Shown one piece after another: positions 1-8,810 of a DNA stretch of 53,238 bases (positions are counted from its first letter, which is position 1; every line of letters starts with the position of its first letter). The position numbers were made by a program, and so were the translations under genes. The DNA lies in assembly GCA_944325665.1 (NCBI GenBank), contig CALVAY010000011.1:1-53238 (forward strand), in the 5' to 3' direction. This DNA is from Candidatus Gastranaerophilales bacterium. Its GTDB lineage: Bacteria; Cyanobacteriota; Vampirovibrionia; Gastranaerophilales; Gastranaerophilaceae. The notes under the pieces were generated by a model that was given only the letters and a program-made list of their open reading frames with translations, ran no database searches and was not told the origin of the DNA.

Positions 1-57
1 AAAGGGAGAGCCTTGGTTTTCCTTTACTTAAAAAGTAGATAGGAAAAATCTTTTAGC

Positions 58-1635
58 ATGAGAGAGATTAACAACGAATTAGAAGAATGCAATGAAAAAT
101 TGAATTCTCAGGAATTAGGACTGATTGGCAAGTTTGTATCTAACTTGTTCAAAACAAAAAACCCCGATGAAATGATTGAAGGCGCTCAAAAAGCGGGTTT
201 GCAAAAGACGCTTGGAGCATTTGATTTAATTATTTTAGGCGTGGGCGCAATTATAGGCTCGGGAATTTTCACCGTTGTAGGTATTGCAGCAACAGGTTCG
301 GCAGAAAGTGCAGGTGCAGGCCCTGCTCTTGTTGTGTCAATGATTTTAGCCTCAATCGCTTGTGTATTTTCTGCAATGTGTTACAGTGAATTTGCCTCAA
401 TGATTCCCGCGGCAGGTTCAGCATACTTATACACCTACGCTACAATGGGTGAATTTTTAGCTTGGGCAGTAGGTTGGGTTTTAATGCTTGAGTATTTAGT
501 AGGCTACATTGCAGTAGTAAGTGCTTGGAGCGGGTATTTAATTCAGTTTTTAAAAGGCTTCACCTTTTTACCCTCCTTTATCACAAACCCGCCCGTTTGG
601 CTTGTAAATGACTATACAAGTGCAATTACAATATTATCTAAACAAGGTATTGACCCGCAAAGTGTAATACCGCATATTGCAGGCATTCCTATTTCGCTAA
701 ATTTACCGGGCATTTTAATTACCATGCTTATGGCTGCAATATTAATCAAGGGTATTAAAGAATCAACGACAATGGCTGGCATTATGGTTGTTATAAAGCT
801 TGCCGTAATAGCTCTTTTCGTATTAACGGGAGCTTTCTATGTAAAGCCTGAAAACTGGACGCCGTTTGCGCCAAATGGCTTTGAAGGCGTATTTATGGGC
901 GCATTTATAATATTCTTTGCCTATATTGGCTTCGACGCCATTGCAACCGCAGCAGAAGAAACCAAAAATCCGCAGAAAAATTTACCAATCGGTATAATAG
1001 GTTCACTTGCCACCTGTACAATTGTTTACGTTTTGGTAGGGCTTGTTTTAACAGGAATGGTGCCAATATCTCAAATTGACGCACATGCTCCAATTGCCCA
1101 TGCTATGCGACTTGTAGGTCAAGACTGGGTGGCAGGGCTAATTTCTCTTGGTGCACTAACGGGCTTAACTTCTGTTCTGCTTGTGCTTTTGCTTGCAGGA
1201 ACAAGAATTTTATACGCTATGAGCAGAGATAATTTTCTGCCAAAAATATTAAAAACCGTACATCCTAAATTCAAAACGCCTCATGTAATAACAATTCTGG
1301 CGGCAGCAATATGTATTGCAGGTTCACTGTTTTTAAATATTTCAACAGCGGCAGAGTTGTGTAATTTCGGCACATTTACATCATTTATAATCGTGTGCAT
1401 TGCGGTTATAATTTTAAGAAAAACAGACCCAAAAAGACCAAGACCGTTTAAAGTACCGTTTTCGCCATTTTTCCCAATTCTTGGCGTTGTATGCTGCGGC
1501 GGTCTTATGATATATTCAATGCAATTTTTAACCACATCAAGATTTTTGTTCCCGCTTTGGCTTTTAATCGGGGCAATAATCTATTTTACTTATAGCTACA
1601 AACAACAAAGAAAAGCTGAAAAAGATGGCAAATAA
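58..1635 (+). CDS. APC-family amino acid permease, copy 1
   Basis: Inner-membrane amino acid transporter of the APC superfamily, closest in style to the cationic amino acid transporter (CAT/YfnA) group. The 525-residue protein has a cytosolic N-terminus of about 55 residues, then the APC first-helix signature GVGAIIGSGIF at residues 61-71, and about a dozen hydrophobic segments to the C-terminus. The conserved stretch FAYIGFDAIATAAEE, typical of the family, is present. An AGGA lies 13 bases before the ATG, so the start is plausible but not strong. It overlaps the next gene, a close paralogue, by 11 bases, so the two are almost certainly cotranscribed. Substrate cannot be read from the sequence. 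Confidence 0.9.
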   Translation: MREINNELEECNEKLNSQELGLIGKFVSNLFKTKNPDEMIEGAQKAGLQKTLGAFDLIILGVGAIIGSGIFTVVGIAATGSAESAGAGPALVVSMILASIACVFSAMCYSEFASMIPAAGSAYLYTYATMGEFLAWAVGWVLMLEYLVGYIAVVSAWSGYLIQFLKGFTFLPSFITNPPVWLVNDYTSAITILSKQGIDPQSVIPHIAGIPISLNLPGILITMLMAAILIKGIKESTTMAGIMVVIKLAVIALFVLTGAFYVKPENWTPFAPNGFEGVFMGAFIIFFAYIGFDAIATAAEETKNPQKNLPIGIIGSLATCTIVYVLVGLVLTGMVPISQIDAHAPIAHAMRLVGQDWVAGLISLGALTGLTSVLLVLLLAGTRILYAMSRDNFLPKILKTVHPKFKTPHVITILAAAICIAGSLFLNISTAAELCNFGTFTSFIIVCIAVIILRKTDPKRPRPFKVPFSPFFPILGVVCCGGLMIYSMQFLTTSRFLFPLWLLIGAIIYFTYSYKQQRKAEKDGK

Positions 1636-3160
1636 TACGTTAAATATAAAACAATTTATAAATAATTTACTTGAGAAAAAATCGGCAGACGAAGTTATAG
1701 AAACGGTCAAAAAATCAGACCTTAAAAAAACTCTCGGCGCTTTTGACTTGATAATTCTAGGTATAGGCGCTGTTGTAGGCACGGGAATTTTCACAATTGT
1801 CGGCAGTGCAATCGTTGGCGGTCTGGAAGGCTCAGGTGCGGGCCCTGCTATTATAATTTCAATGATTTTAGCCGCCATTGCAAGTATTTTCTCAGCACTT
1901 TGCTACTCTGAAATTGCTGCCATGTTCCCAATAGCAGGCTCAGCCTACACTTACACCTACATTACAATGGGCGAATTTATGGCTTGGATTGTAGGTTGGA
2001 TTTTAATGCTTGAATACGCAATTGGAAATATCACAATAGCAAGCGCTTGGAGCGGATATTTTGCTCAATTCTTAAAAGGCTTTAAACATATTCTGCCAAG
2101 CTTTGTAACAACTTTTCCAATCTGGCTTAGAAACGATGTTCGCTCAATCAGTATAATGTGCGAAAAATACGGACTTGATATTCACGACAAAATCCCTTTT
2201 ATCTTTGATAAAATTCCTTTTGCAATTAACTTACCTGCAATTTTTATAGTAGTGTTTTTAACTCTTATTTTAATCAAAGGTGTTAAAGAATCCACACGCT
2301 TTGCGGGTGTTATGGTTGCCATAAATTTATTTATAATTTCGACATTTATTTTCGTCGGAGCAAAATATGTTCAACCTGAAAACTGGACACCGTTTATGCC
2401 AAATGGAATATCGGGTGTACTTATGGGTGCTTTTTTGATTTTCTTTGCCTATATTGGGTTTGACGCTATTTCAACCACGGCAGAAGAAACTAAAAACCCT
2501 CAAAAAGATATACCGATAGGAATTTTGGGAACTCTGTGCATTTGTACAATCCTATATATCGGCGTGGCGTTGGTTTTAACAGGGATGGTTCCCTTTAAAT
2601 TAATTGACATACAAGCTCCAATAGCCCATGCTATGCATTATGTAGGTAAAGACTGGTTTGCAGGTTTTATTTCGGCAGGCGCTATTGCGGGTTTAACTTC
2701 TGTTCTTTTGGTTTATCAGCTTGGAACGGTAAGAATTTTATACGCAATGAGCAGGGATAAATTTTTACCTCGCTCACTTAGAGTTGTTAACAGAAAATCA
2801 AGAACACCACACGTTTTAACTTGGGTTTGCGGCTTAATCGTAATTGTAGGTTCAATTTTTATGGACTTAAATATTTCAGCCGAATTATGCAACTTTGGTA
2901 CTTTTACCTCATTTATTGTTATTTGTATCATTGTTTTAATTTTAAGAAAAACAGACCCGAAAAGACCAAGGCCCTTTAGAGTGCCCTTTGTACCACTCTT
3001 CCCGATTTTGGGAATATTTTTCTGCGGCGGCTTAATTGTTTATTCGCTTAAAACACTTAAAACCTCATCCGTGCTTTTCCCAATTTGGACTTTAATCGGC
3101 GTTGTAATTTACTTCTTATACGGCTATCAGGCGCACAGAAACAAAAATCAAAAAAGATAA
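1625..3160 (+). CDS. APC-family amino acid permease, copy 2
   Basis: Second APC-superfamily permease, 511 residues, colinear with the preceding gene along its whole length. The first-helix signature GIGAVVGTGIF is at residues 46-56 and FAYIGFDAISTTAEE recurs in the middle. Both copies end with the shared stretch LRKTDPKRPRPF followed by two final membrane segments. The ATG lies inside the 3' end of copy 1, so translation is probably coupled. The two copies differ most in the loop after the fifth membrane segment, which suggests a tandem duplication followed by divergence in substrate range. That last point is inference. Confidence 0.9.
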   Translation: MANNTLNIKQFINNLLEKKSADEVIETVKKSDLKKTLGAFDLIILGIGAVVGTGIFTIVGSAIVGGLEGSGAGPAIIISMILAAIASIFSALCYSEIAAMFPIAGSAYTYTYITMGEFMAWIVGWILMLEYAIGNITIASAWSGYFAQFLKGFKHILPSFVTTFPIWLRNDVRSISIMCEKYGLDIHDKIPFIFDKIPFAINLPAIFIVVFLTLILIKGVKESTRFAGVMVAINLFIISTFIFVGAKYVQPENWTPFMPNGISGVLMGAFLIFFAYIGFDAISTTAEETKNPQKDIPIGILGTLCICTILYIGVALVLTGMVPFKLIDIQAPIAHAMHYVGKDWFAGFISAGAIAGLTSVLLVYQLGTVRILYAMSRDKFLPRSLRVVNRKSRTPHVLTWVCGLIVIVGSIFMDLNISAELCNFGTFTSFIVICIIVLILRKTDPKRPRPFRVPFVPLFPILGIFFCGGLIVYSLKTLKTSSVLFPIWTLIGVVIYFLYGYQAHRNKNQKR

Positions 3161-3183
3161 ACTCCCTTTAAATTAAAGGGAGT
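3161..3183 (-). terminator. Intrinsic terminator of the HD-GYP gene
   Basis: A perfect 11-bp inverted repeat (ACTCCCTTTAA / TTAAAGGGAGT) with a one-base centre. Read on the minus strand it is followed by TTATCTTTTTT, a usable U-tract, so it mainly ends the gene at 3215-4498. On the plus strand it follows the permease stop directly and could also end that transcript, but the U-tract there is poor. Confidence 0.7.
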
Positions 3184-3214
3184 AGTCTGACTTTCTTTGA
3201 CTTATGCTATAAAT

Positions 3215-4498
3215 TTATTTTTTTATGTTTACAAGTGCGTCTATTACAATGGGGTCCCACTTAATACCGCTTTCCTGTTGTAAAATCTCAAGTGCTTTTT
3301 CGTTTGTCAAAGCTTTTCTTTGAGGTCTGTCTTCAGTCATAGCGCAATAAGCGTCTGCAACGGCAATAATTCTTGAACCAAAGGGGATAGAGTGTCCGCC
3401 CAAACCCTCGGGAGCGCCTTTGCCGTTCCAGCGTTCACGCTGATAGTGAATATAGGGAACAACTTCGGACATAAAGTTTATGTTCATAAGAAGAGTTACA
3501 CCTGCATTAGGATGTTCTTCAAGCTTCTTCCATTCTTCTTTTGTCAGTTTTTCTTTCTTGCAGAATAATTCTTCACTTAGAGTAATTTTACCTATATTTT
3601 GCAATAAACCTGCATAGTAAATTAAATCGGTTGTTTTTTCGTTCAACTCAAGATAATTACAGATTTCTCTTGCAAGTTGAGCACAATTTTTTGAATGATT
3701 ATTTTTATATTTGCTTTTGCAATCAACAGCATAGGCAAGTTTTTCTACAAACGCCTGTTGTTGATCACCTAAATCACCAATAATTGCTGTAAGTTGCGCT
3801 CTTAGGTTTTGAAGTTCGGAGGTTGAAACAACCTTTTGAGAAACAAGTCTTTGAACCTCATCAATTAATTTTTGCAAGCCCAAAGAAGTTACAAAAAGAC
3901 CGGCTGTAATTTTTATAAGCTGAGCAAATTGTTCTTCAAGCGGCTTATCGGATGTACGGACAACCTCAATTGCGCCGATACACTCGAAATTATTTTTCAT
4001 CGGAAAAACACTAATTTGCTTGTTGCTTTTCTCAACCACAATATCTTTTTCTTCCTTGTGGCACTCAAAGATATAGTCTTTTATTTTTGATGAAATTTTA
4101 TCCTTTGAATTACCTCTGTGCTTAAGCTCTTCACCTTTGTTTGAAAGGTAAATATTGCACTCTTCAAGAGATAGCATTAATTTAATTGTCTTTGCAATTG
4201 AGTTGTAAATTACATAGTCTTCGTCGTTTTTAAAACCCAAAAGCGAAAGAGTATTATCAATTGAATAAATGGATACAAGTTCGTTTAGCTGTTCTTTTAG
4301 ACTTTCATTTTTATCTCGAACCTTATCTCCGATTTTATGCGCCAATTCAGGGTTTATAAGATGTTCTGTTAAAAAATCTCCTAAATTTAGAGCAAAAATT
4401 TCCTCAAGCGGGTCATCATCCAGTAAATTTATTGAACGAGAATAGATAGAAACTCCCGCATTGCTACCTTCACCACTATGGTTTCTTAAGTTTTCCAT
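3215..4498 (-). CDS. GAF-like plus degenerate HD-GYP domain protein
   Basis: Predicted cytosolic signalling protein of 427 residues. The middle part (about 90-210) looks like a GAF-type sensor, and about 255-425 matches an HD-GYP domain, the family that normally hydrolyses cyclic di-GMP. The fold landmarks remain: H268, H329-P-N-A-G, ERWNGKG, and AVADAYCAMTEDRP at 379-391. The metal ligands do not: the HD pair is Q300-N301, the HH before the ERW motif is Q353-R354, and GYP reads GAP. It is therefore probably catalytically dead and may act as a sensor or binding protein. An AGGA sits 8 bases before the ATG. It is transcribed divergently from metX. Confidence 0.85.
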   Translation of the reverse strand: MENLRNHSGEGSNAGVSIYSRSINLLDDDPLEEIFALNLGDFLTEHLINPELAHKIGDKVRDKNESLKEQLNELVSIYSIDNTLSLLGFKNDEDYVIYNSIAKTIKLMLSLEECNIYLSNKGEELKHRGNSKDKISSKIKDYIFECHKEEKDIVVEKSNKQISVFPMKNNFECIGAIEVVRTSDKPLEEQFAQLIKITAGLFVTSLGLQKLIDEVQRLVSQKVVSTSELQNLRAQLTAIIGDLGDQQQAFVEKLAYAVDCKSKYKNNHSKNCAQLAREICNYLELNEKTTDLIYYAGLLQNIGKITLSEELFCKKEKLTKEEWKKLEEHPNAGVTLLMNINFMSEVVPYIHYQRERWNGKGAPEGLGGHSIPFGSRIIAVADAYCAMTEDRPQRKALTNEKALEILQQESGIKWDPIVIDALVNIKK

Positions 4499-4581
4499 AA
4501 ATTATTCCTATATGTGTTGTCTTATATTTTTACTATCGGCAACTTTTAAAAAAACTTTTGCGATTTTTACAAAATTTATAC

Positions 4582-4624
4582 TAAAGTTTACATTAAGGTA
4601 AACTTTTATTTGATGTGCTAAAAT
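4582..4624 (+). promoter_or_regulatory. metX promoter with operator-like dyad
   Basis: An extended -10 element, TGCTAAAAT (hexamer 4619-4624), lies 10 bases before the metX ATG. Directly upstream is a 9-bp inverted repeat, AAAGTTTAC (4583-4591) and GTAAACTTT (4598-4606), separated by 6 bases, which overlaps where a -35 element would lie. The dyad looks like a repressor or activator site for the methionine genes. No specific regulator is recognisable. No Shine-Dalgarno sequence precedes metX. Confidence 0.5.
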
Positions 4625-4634
4625 AGCTTTAACT

Positions 4635-5732
4635 ATGGAAGATAAGATAATAGTCAAAACTAAATACTTTAAACTTAATAAGCCTATTAAGCTTGAGTGC
4701 CAAAAGGAGTTATCCGATATTGAGGTGGCTTACGAAACATACGGGGAGTTGAACGAAGCAGGGGATAATGCCATTTTAATTCTCCATGCTCTAACCGCAG
4801 ACGCCCATGCTGCACATTATCATAGCAAAGATGACAAAAAACCCGGCTGGTGGGACACCATGATTGGGGATAATAAAGCTTTTGATACAAAAAAATATTT
4901 TGTAATTTGCTCAAATATTTTAGGCGGCTGCAAAGGTACAACAGGCCCGTCTTCGATTAACCCAAATACAGGAAAGCCTTATGCGCTGGATTTCCCCGTT
5001 ATCACAATAGAAGATATGATTAAAGTTCAAAAAGAACTTATCGATTTTCTTGGTGTTAAAAAAATGATTGTCGTTGGCGGCTCAATGGGTGGCATGCAAG
5101 CTCTTGAGTGGTCAATCAGTCATCCCGATTTGGTTAAATCGACAATAATTATCGCCTGTGCACCGCGTTTAAGCGCTCAAGGAATTGCCTTTAACGCTGT
5201 TGCAAGAAACGCAATAATTTCAGATAAAAACTTTAACAACGGGAATTACTACGAGGGCGAACACCCTGAGCGCGGTTTAAGCATTGCAAGAATGGTTGGG
5301 CACATTACTTATCTTTGCGAAGAAGCAATGCATAATAAATTTGGAAGAGACTTTAAAGATAAGCCGTCATTTGATTTCGGGGTAGATTTTCAGGTTGAAA
5401 GTTATCTTGAATACCAAGGCAGAATTTTTGTGGACAGGTTTGATGCAAATAGCTACTTGTACATAACAAAAGCCGTTGATTATTATGACCCGACAAAAAA
5501 ATACGGCTCGCTTGAAAACGCTTTCAAAAATACAAATTCAAGGTTTTTAATTATCTCGTTTTCATCAGACTGGCTCTTTTCGACAGAGCAGGCAAAAACA
5601 ATGGTAAATGCTCTTGTTAAGGACAACAAAGAGGTTTCTTTTGTAGAATTAAAAAGTGCTTGCGGACATGATGCATTTTTAATCGAGTGGGAAAAACAAA
5701 CAAAAATAATAGAAAGTTTCTTAAAGGGATAA
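4635..5732 (+). CDS. metX: Homoserine O-acyltransferase (MetX)
   Basis: Acylates homoserine in the first dedicated step of methionine synthesis, in the cytosol. The 365-residue length and alpha/beta-hydrolase fold fit the family. The nucleophile elbow GGSMGGMQ places the catalytic serine at S150, and the rest of the triad is probably D312 (SSDW) and H345 (CGHDAF). The family stretch NILGGCKGTTGPSS is present. Members use acetyl-CoA or succinyl-CoA, and I cannot decide which from the sequence alone. The gene is followed without a gap by metW, the usual partner. It has no Shine-Dalgarno sequence and the -10 hexamer ends 10 bases upstream, so the mRNA is probably near-leaderless. Confidence 0.95.
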   Translation: MEDKIIVKTKYFKLNKPIKLECQKELSDIEVAYETYGELNEAGDNAILILHALTADAHAAHYHSKDDKKPGWWDTMIGDNKAFDTKKYFVICSNILGGCKGTTGPSSINPNTGKPYALDFPVITIEDMIKVQKELIDFLGVKKMIVVGGSMGGMQALEWSISHPDLVKSTIIIACAPRLSAQGIAFNAVARNAIISDKNFNNGNYYEGEHPERGLSIARMVGHITYLCEEAMHNKFGRDFKDKPSFDFGVDFQVESYLEYQGRIFVDRFDANSYLYITKAVDYYDPTKKYGSLENAFKNTNSRFLIISFSSDWLFSTEQAKTMVNALVKDNKEVSFVELKSACGHDAFLIEWEKQTKIIESFLKG

Positions 5733-6323
5733 ATGCTTAATTATAGAGTAATTGTTGATTTAGTAGAAGAAAATTCAAAGATACTTGACTTAGGTTGCGG
5801 TTCGGGTGCTTTGTTTAAAATGCTGACGGATGAGAAAAAAGTCAAAGGCGTCGGTGTTGAAATTGATGAAAATTGCGTTATAGAAGCACTTGAAAAAGGC
5901 TTGAGCGTAATTCAAGGAGACTTGGACGAGGGTCTAAAACAATTTCCTGACAAGAGTTTTGATTATGCAATTTTAAATCAGACATTACAGTCAACAAATA
6001 ACCCCGAGTTTGTTATAGAAGAAATGCTTCGTGTAGCAAAACAGTCTATTGTGAGTTTCCCAAATTTTGCATACTGGAAAGTCAGATTTTACTTGTTTTT
6101 CAAGGGCAAAATGCCAAAGTCAAAACAACTTCCTTACGAATGGTATAACACCCCTAATATTCACCTTTTAACAGTAAATGATTTTTTTGAATTTTGCAAA
6201 AAGAGGGATATAAAAATTGAAAAATCAATCTATTTAACAAGAAGAAAAAAAAGAAGCGGCTTTTTAATTAAAACAATTACAAATTTTTTCTCGGAAGAAG
6301 TTATATTTATAATAAAAAAATAA
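5733..6323 (+). CDS. metW: MetW methyltransferase-like protein
   Basis: MetW is the conserved partner of MetX in many bacteria and is needed for, or stimulates, homoserine acylation there. The 196-residue protein has a class I methyltransferase fold with the SAM-binding motif ILDLGCGSG near residue 17 and the acidic second-strand residue in GVGVEIDE. The stretch NQTLQSTNNPE and the PYEWYNTPNIHL segment are characteristic of MetW. The ATG follows the metX stop codon directly, so translation is coupled. The bidirectional terminator at 6319-6355 ends the unit. Confidence 0.92.
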   Translation: MLNYRVIVDLVEENSKILDLGCGSGALFKMLTDEKKVKGVGVEIDENCVIEALEKGLSVIQGDLDEGLKQFPDKSFDYAILNQTLQSTNNPEFVIEEMLRVAKQSIVSFPNFAYWKVRFYLFFKGKMPKSKQLPYEWYNTPNIHLLTVNDFFEFCKKRDIKIEKSIYLTRRKKRSGFLIKTITNFFSEEVIFIIKK

Positions 6324-6355
6324 GCGACAAGGTTTCCCCTGCCGCTTATTTTATA
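6319..6355. terminator. Bidirectional terminator between metW and tpiA
   Basis: An outer stem AATAAGCG / CGCTTATT encloses a partly paired GC-rich inner part. T-rich stretches follow on both strands (TTTATATTATTTTT on plus, TTTTTTATTAT on minus). It serves two convergent genes and overlaps the metW stop codon. Confidence 0.8.
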
Positions 6356-6365
6356 TTATTTTTGC

Positions 6366-7142
6366 TTACATAGCGCCTTTAATGATTTCAACAAAGCTGT
6401 CAACTTTTAAGCTTGCACCACCAACTAAAGCACCGTCTATATCAGATTGAGCCATTTGCTCTTTAATTGTTTCAGGTTTTACAGAACCACCGTATAGAAT
6501 TCTTACTTTGTCTGCATTTTCTTTTCCTGCAATTTGAGAAAGAGTTGTTCTGATACCTTTAATTACTCTGTTTGCTTCAGCACTATCGCAAGTTTTGCCT
6601 GTACCGATTGCCCAGATAGGTTCATAAGCAATAACAACGTTTGCAACATCAGCAGGCGCAACACCTTCAAGAGCTTTTACTATTTGAGAAGCGATGTGTG
6701 AGTCAGTTACGCCAAGCTCTCTTTGTTCTAATGTTTCACCGCAGCAGATAATAGGTGTTAAGCCTGAAGCGATAATTGCTTTTGCTTTTTTGTTAATCAT
6801 CTCATCTGATTCACCAAAAATTTGACGACGTTCAGAGTGTCCGATAATGATAAATTTAGCATCAAAGTCTTTAATCATATCGATTGAAACTTCACCTGTG
6901 AAAGCACCTTTTTCTTCAAAGTAGCAGTTTTGCGCAGCAAGTTGAATTCTACCGCAACCGCAGTTGCAGATGTTTTGGCTTACAACATCAAGAGATGTGA
7001 AAACAGGTGCTACAACAACTTCAGGAAGCGCATCTTTATCAATTCCTTCAATTGCTTCTTTGATACCACAAACAAGTTCCGCACTTGCTTTACGGTTATT
7101 GTGCATTTTCCAGTTACCTGCAATAATAGGTCTTCTGCTCAT
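6366..7142 (-). CDS. tpiA: Triosephosphate isomerase
   Basis: Interconverts dihydroxyacetone phosphate and glyceraldehyde 3-phosphate in glycolysis. The 258 residues are normal for the family. All landmarks are visible: AGNWKMH with the substrate-binding lysine near residue 12, IGHSERR with the electrophilic histidine, AYEPIWAIGTG with the catalytic glutamate, and the phosphate-binding YGGSVKPE. The start is supported by AGGAG about 8 bases before the ATG. It lies downstream of pilC in the same direction but is separated by a 108-bp tandem repeat array, so it probably has its own promoter in the AT-rich stretch next to its start. Confidence 0.97.
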   Translation of the reverse strand: MSRRPIIAGNWKMHNNRKASAELVCGIKEAIEGIDKDALPEVVVAPVFTSLDVVSQNICNCGCGRIQLAAQNCYFEEKGAFTGEVSIDMIKDFDAKFIIIGHSERRQIFGESDEMINKKAKAIIASGLTPIICCGETLEQRELGVTDSHIASQIVKALEGVAPADVANVVIAYEPIWAIGTGKTCDSAEANRVIKGIRTTLSQIAGKENADKVRILYGGSVKPETIKEQMAQSDIDGALVGGASLKVDSFVEIIKGAM

Positions 7143-7253
7143 TTTAAAACTCCTTAATTTATTTTATTTACTATCAAATAATAACACAAAAAAGTTAAAT
7201 GAGGGTGTAAAATTTTTATCTAAAGACATATAAACAGAGAGATTTTTTAACGA

Positions 7254-7568
7254 TTTCGCCCTGTCGGCAAGGCTCTCGCCTTCCCGTTCGGGCTCACATC
7301 CTTATGCCTGCTCGCTTTCATTGGATGCAAAGCATCACAATTCAAGCTTCGCCCAGTCGAGTTTCGCCCTGTCGGCAAGGCTCTCGCCTTCCCGTTCGGG
7401 CTCACATCCTTATGCCTGCTCGCTTTCATTGGATGCAAAGCATCACAATTCAAGCTTCGCCCAGTCGAGTTTCGCCCTGTCGGCAAGGCTCTCGCCTTCC
7501 CGTTCGGGCTCACATCCTTATGCCTGCTCGCTTTCATTGGATGCAAAGCATCACAATTCAAGCTTCGC
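7254..7568. repeat. 108-bp tandem repeat, 2.9 copies
   Basis: Three identical units start at 7254, 7362 and 7470; the third breaks off at 7568, eight bases past the pilC stop codon. The unit is clearly richer in GC than its surroundings. Each contains three small hairpins: AAGGC-TCTC-GCCTT, CCCG-TT-CGGG and GATGC-AAA-GCATC. The motif TTCGCCC occurs twice per unit. Because 108 is a multiple of three and the unit lacks stops in several frames, long spurious ORFs appear on both strands; none has the look of a real protein. It lies between pilC and tpiA. It resembles an extragenic palindromic repeat family more than a gene. Confidence 0.95.
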
Positions 7569-7575
7569 AGGTTCT

Positions 7576-8802
7576 TTAGCCGTAAGCGGCGAAAAGCGGC
7601 ATATATAGCGATAGTGCCAAGAATAAAACAATGAAACCTATAAATATCAACATGGCAGGCTCGACAAGTTTTGTAAACTTATCGATAATACTGTCGAGCT
7701 TTTGGTCAATAAAGGTAATACAATAATTTAACAACTCGCCCAAACGACCTGACTGCTCACCGGTTGCAATCATAAAGGTAATCATATTAGGTATTTGGTT
7801 TGAAGATTTAAGCGCGGCAGATAAATGTGTACCTTGTTGAACCTTTGCTGTCGCAGTAAAAATCGCATCTTTTAATATTAAATTATCTAAGGTCATATTA
7901 GCTAAATACAAGCAGTCAACAATCGGAATACCTGCTTCGTAAGCTACTTGCAAAACCGCAAGAAAGTTTGAGTAGTTTGCAAACCTCAACAAATCAGACA
8001 AGAGAGGAACTTTTAAAAAGAAAGCATCAACAGGTCTTTTTGTAACATCATTTGTTAAAATATGCTTAATCGCCATAACTACAAAGACCAAAAATATAAT
8101 CGGAGCATACCAAAACTGTCTGATAAACAAACCCAAAGACATACACATTTGAGTAACTATTGGAAGTTCACGACCCAAATTGTCAAACATATCTTTAAAG
8201 GCAGGGAAAACAAATGCAAGCATAATTGTTACAACAACAAAAGCAAGCAAAATAACAAATATCGGGTAAACAAGCGCACCTACCACTTTACCCTTAATGG
8301 CGTCTTGCTTCTTTAAAAGCTCAAGCATACGTCCCAAGGTCTTATCAAGTTCACCCGAATCTTCACCGGCTTTTACAAGACCAACATATACGCGCCCGAA
8401 TATTCTTCTATGCTTTTCCATAGTCTCGGCTAGTGTAAGACCACCAACAAGAATGCTTTTCCTTAATTCTAAAGAAACACTTCTTATGGCGCGGGATTCA
8501 GCATTATTTTCCAAGAAAACCAAAGCTTCAATAATTGAAATACCCGTAGATGTTAAGATTTGCAAGGTTTGAGTAAATTCAATCTTATCCTTTAGCGAAA
8601 AGGATTTCATTTTTCCGATTGGAGTTGTTTTTACCTTTTGCTCAAAACGGGCATTATCAAAAGCGCCATCATCACTTATTTTGGTAGGCAAAAGCCCCAT
8701 GTTCTTGATAGCTTCACGAGCTGAGCGAACATCCTGGGCATCAATTTTACCTCTTACTATATCTTTGTTATTTTTTAATGCAATATATGAATATGTGGGC
8801 AT
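7576..8802 (-). CDS. pilC: Type IV pilus / type II secretion platform protein (PilC/GspF)
   Basis: Inner-membrane platform protein that couples the assembly ATPase to pilin extraction. The 408 residues contain the two repeated GspF domains (about 65-190 and 270-395), each with conserved patterns such as LVKAGEDSGELDKTL and MIATGEQSGRLGELL. Hydrophobic segments lie near residues 170-195, 220-245 and at the C-terminus. A GAGG lies 5 bases before the ATG, 8 bases after the pilB gene ends. It is the last gene of the four-gene operon, and its stop codon is next to the 108-bp repeat array. Confidence 0.93.
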   Translation of the reverse strand: MPTYSYIALKNNKDIVRGKIDAQDVRSAREAIKNMGLLPTKISDDGAFDNARFEQKVKTTPIGKMKSFSLKDKIEFTQTLQILTSTGISIIEALVFLENNAESRAIRSVSLELRKSILVGGLTLAETMEKHRRIFGRVYVGLVKAGEDSGELDKTLGRMLELLKKQDAIKGKVVGALVYPIFVILLAFVVVTIMLAFVFPAFKDMFDNLGRELPIVTQMCMSLGLFIRQFWYAPIIFLVFVVMAIKHILTNDVTKRPVDAFFLKVPLLSDLLRFANYSNFLAVLQVAYEAGIPIVDCLYLANMTLDNLILKDAIFTATAKVQQGTHLSAALKSSNQIPNMITFMIATGEQSGRLGELLNYCITFIDQKLDSIIDKFTKLVEPAMLIFIGFIVLFLALSLYMPLFAAYG

Positions 8803-8810
8803 ACTATCCT

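Noticed and set aside
7254-7568. CRISPR array
   Set aside because: The units are directly joined with no variable spacers, and no cas genes are near.
7247-7608. Three long open frames over the 108-bp repeat, on both strands
   Set aside because: They exist only because the unit is a multiple of three and lacks stops; the translations are pure repeats with no binding site or family features.
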